From: Gloeobacter violaceus PCC 7421
GTDB lineage: Bacteria > Cyanobacteriota > Cyanobacteriia > Gloeobacterales > Gloeobacteraceae
Direction of reading: 5' to 3'
Assembly: GCF_000011385.1 (NCBI RefSeq)
Contig: NC_005125.1
Location: 4,216,001 to 4,280,000, forward strand
DNA: 64,000 nucleotides
The first letter of the stretch is position 1; every line of letters begins with the position of its first letter. Under the pieces are notes generated by a model that did no database searches, had not been told where the DNA came from, and saw only the letters and a program-made list of their open reading frames with translations. Shown here piece by piece: positions 63,785 to 64,000 of this stretch. The position numbers and the translations under genes were made by a program.

Positions 63785-64000
63785 ATGAAACAATTGCAAC
63801 CCTATCAGCCGCTGCTTTTGCGCATTCTTCACGCATTAACCGGCTTCTTTGTCGTGGGAGCGATTATAACTGCTTTCTGGACCTACGACACCTACGACGG
63901 CAGGTGGGGAAGGGTGCCGCTGCCCAGGTTCGAGGAGATAGAAGGCATCCATGGCACCTTTGGACTGATCGGCTTGCTCATCTTCCCGGCCTTTGCCCTC
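63785..64000 (+). CDS. cytochrome b561-like membrane protein, N-terminal part only
   Basis: 72 codons from the ATG at 63785 to the window edge. The start MKQLQPYQPLLLRILHALTG and the span FFVVGAIITAFWTY are followed by YDGRWGRVPLPRFEE, then EGIHGTFGLIGLLIFPAFA. His16 and the His of GIHGTFGL are placed like heme ligands of the cytochrome b/b561 fold in cyanobacterial membrane proteins of this type. The full gene runs past the window. Confidence 0.7.
   Translation, partial: MKQLQPYQPLLLRILHALTGFFVVGAIITAFWTYDTYDGRWGRVPLPRFEEIEGIHGTFGLIGLLIFPAFAL

Overview
This 64 kb window is GC-rich (clearly above 60 % by eye), densely coded chromosome from a cyanobacterium. Gloeobacter, probably G. violaceus, fits best. 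The support is a GloVer tandem-repeat protein (the family is named after Gloeobacter and Verrucomicrobium), cyanobacterial/plastid families (a DUF751/Ycf33-like protein, a DUF3593-like protein, a PedR-like mini-LuxR regulator), and squalene-hopene cyclase beside a squalene-synthase-type enzyme and HpnB. The species name is inference from gene recognition. I saw no rRNA, tRNA or CRISPR array.

Layout. 0-5 kb: Uma2 fragment, fabF (-), then miaB-nadD and a frameshifted Ser/Thr kinase. 5-9 kb: msrB, an orphan PAAR-tip protein with a small partner, and a tight minus-strand run rpsO - DUF3593 - small protein - GSGD-repeat exported protein - LolA-like exported protein. 9-14 kb: an RND efflux pair with translational overlap, then a pentapeptide-repeat/TIR protein. 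14-18 kb: bioY, DUF751, rbfA, argJ. 18-20 kb: a low-GC island with a frameshifted acidic glycine-zipper protein and a membrane protein. 20-25 kb: PedR-like regulator, FemAB-like acyltransferase, NurA nuclease, ArfB-like factor, THUMP methyltransferase, glutathione peroxidase. 26-29 kb: copper locus copZ-csoR / copA, divergent, with two near-identical G/C-tract operators. 29-31 kb: MazEF-like pair overlapping a nucleosidase of the HpnG type, then a fasciclin protein. 31-38.4 kb: amidase, and hpnB / shc / squalene synthase (hopanoid lipids). 39-41 kb: a three-gene operon whose third gene is a fusion of paralogues of the first two.

41.5-46.9 kb is an accessory, decayed stretch: GloVer protein, a broken IS630-type transposase, an RHS-core remnant, and an IS21-type element whose istA is broken by a 31-base palindrome. 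The same palindrome core sits inside the broken IS630 transposase, so a small palindromic repeat appears to have invaded both. 47-52.6 kb: speA, then an ECF sigma factor divergent from a Ser/Thr kinase-TPR protein. 52.8-56.1 kb: a 592-residue acidic, Gly/Ala-rich protein of unknown function with a strong terminator, an IS110 fragment, an IS630-type element using a probable -1 frameshift, and a MITE-like 93-bp element. 56.1-63.4 kb: a tight minus-strand series leuS - Uma2 - EEP phosphatase/nuclease - cardiolipin synthase - ExeM-type nuclease. The right edge starts a cytochrome-b561-like membrane protein.

Most promising undescribed items: the gene-fusion operon at 39.2-40.7 kb, the low-GC glycine-zipper/membrane-protein pair at 18.3-19.6 kb, the 592-residue protein at 52.8 kb, the palindromic repeat found in two transposase genes, and the two small paralogues at 15.8 and 24.5 kb. 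Coordinates for starts come from codon, RBS and family-length reasoning only; no database search was run.
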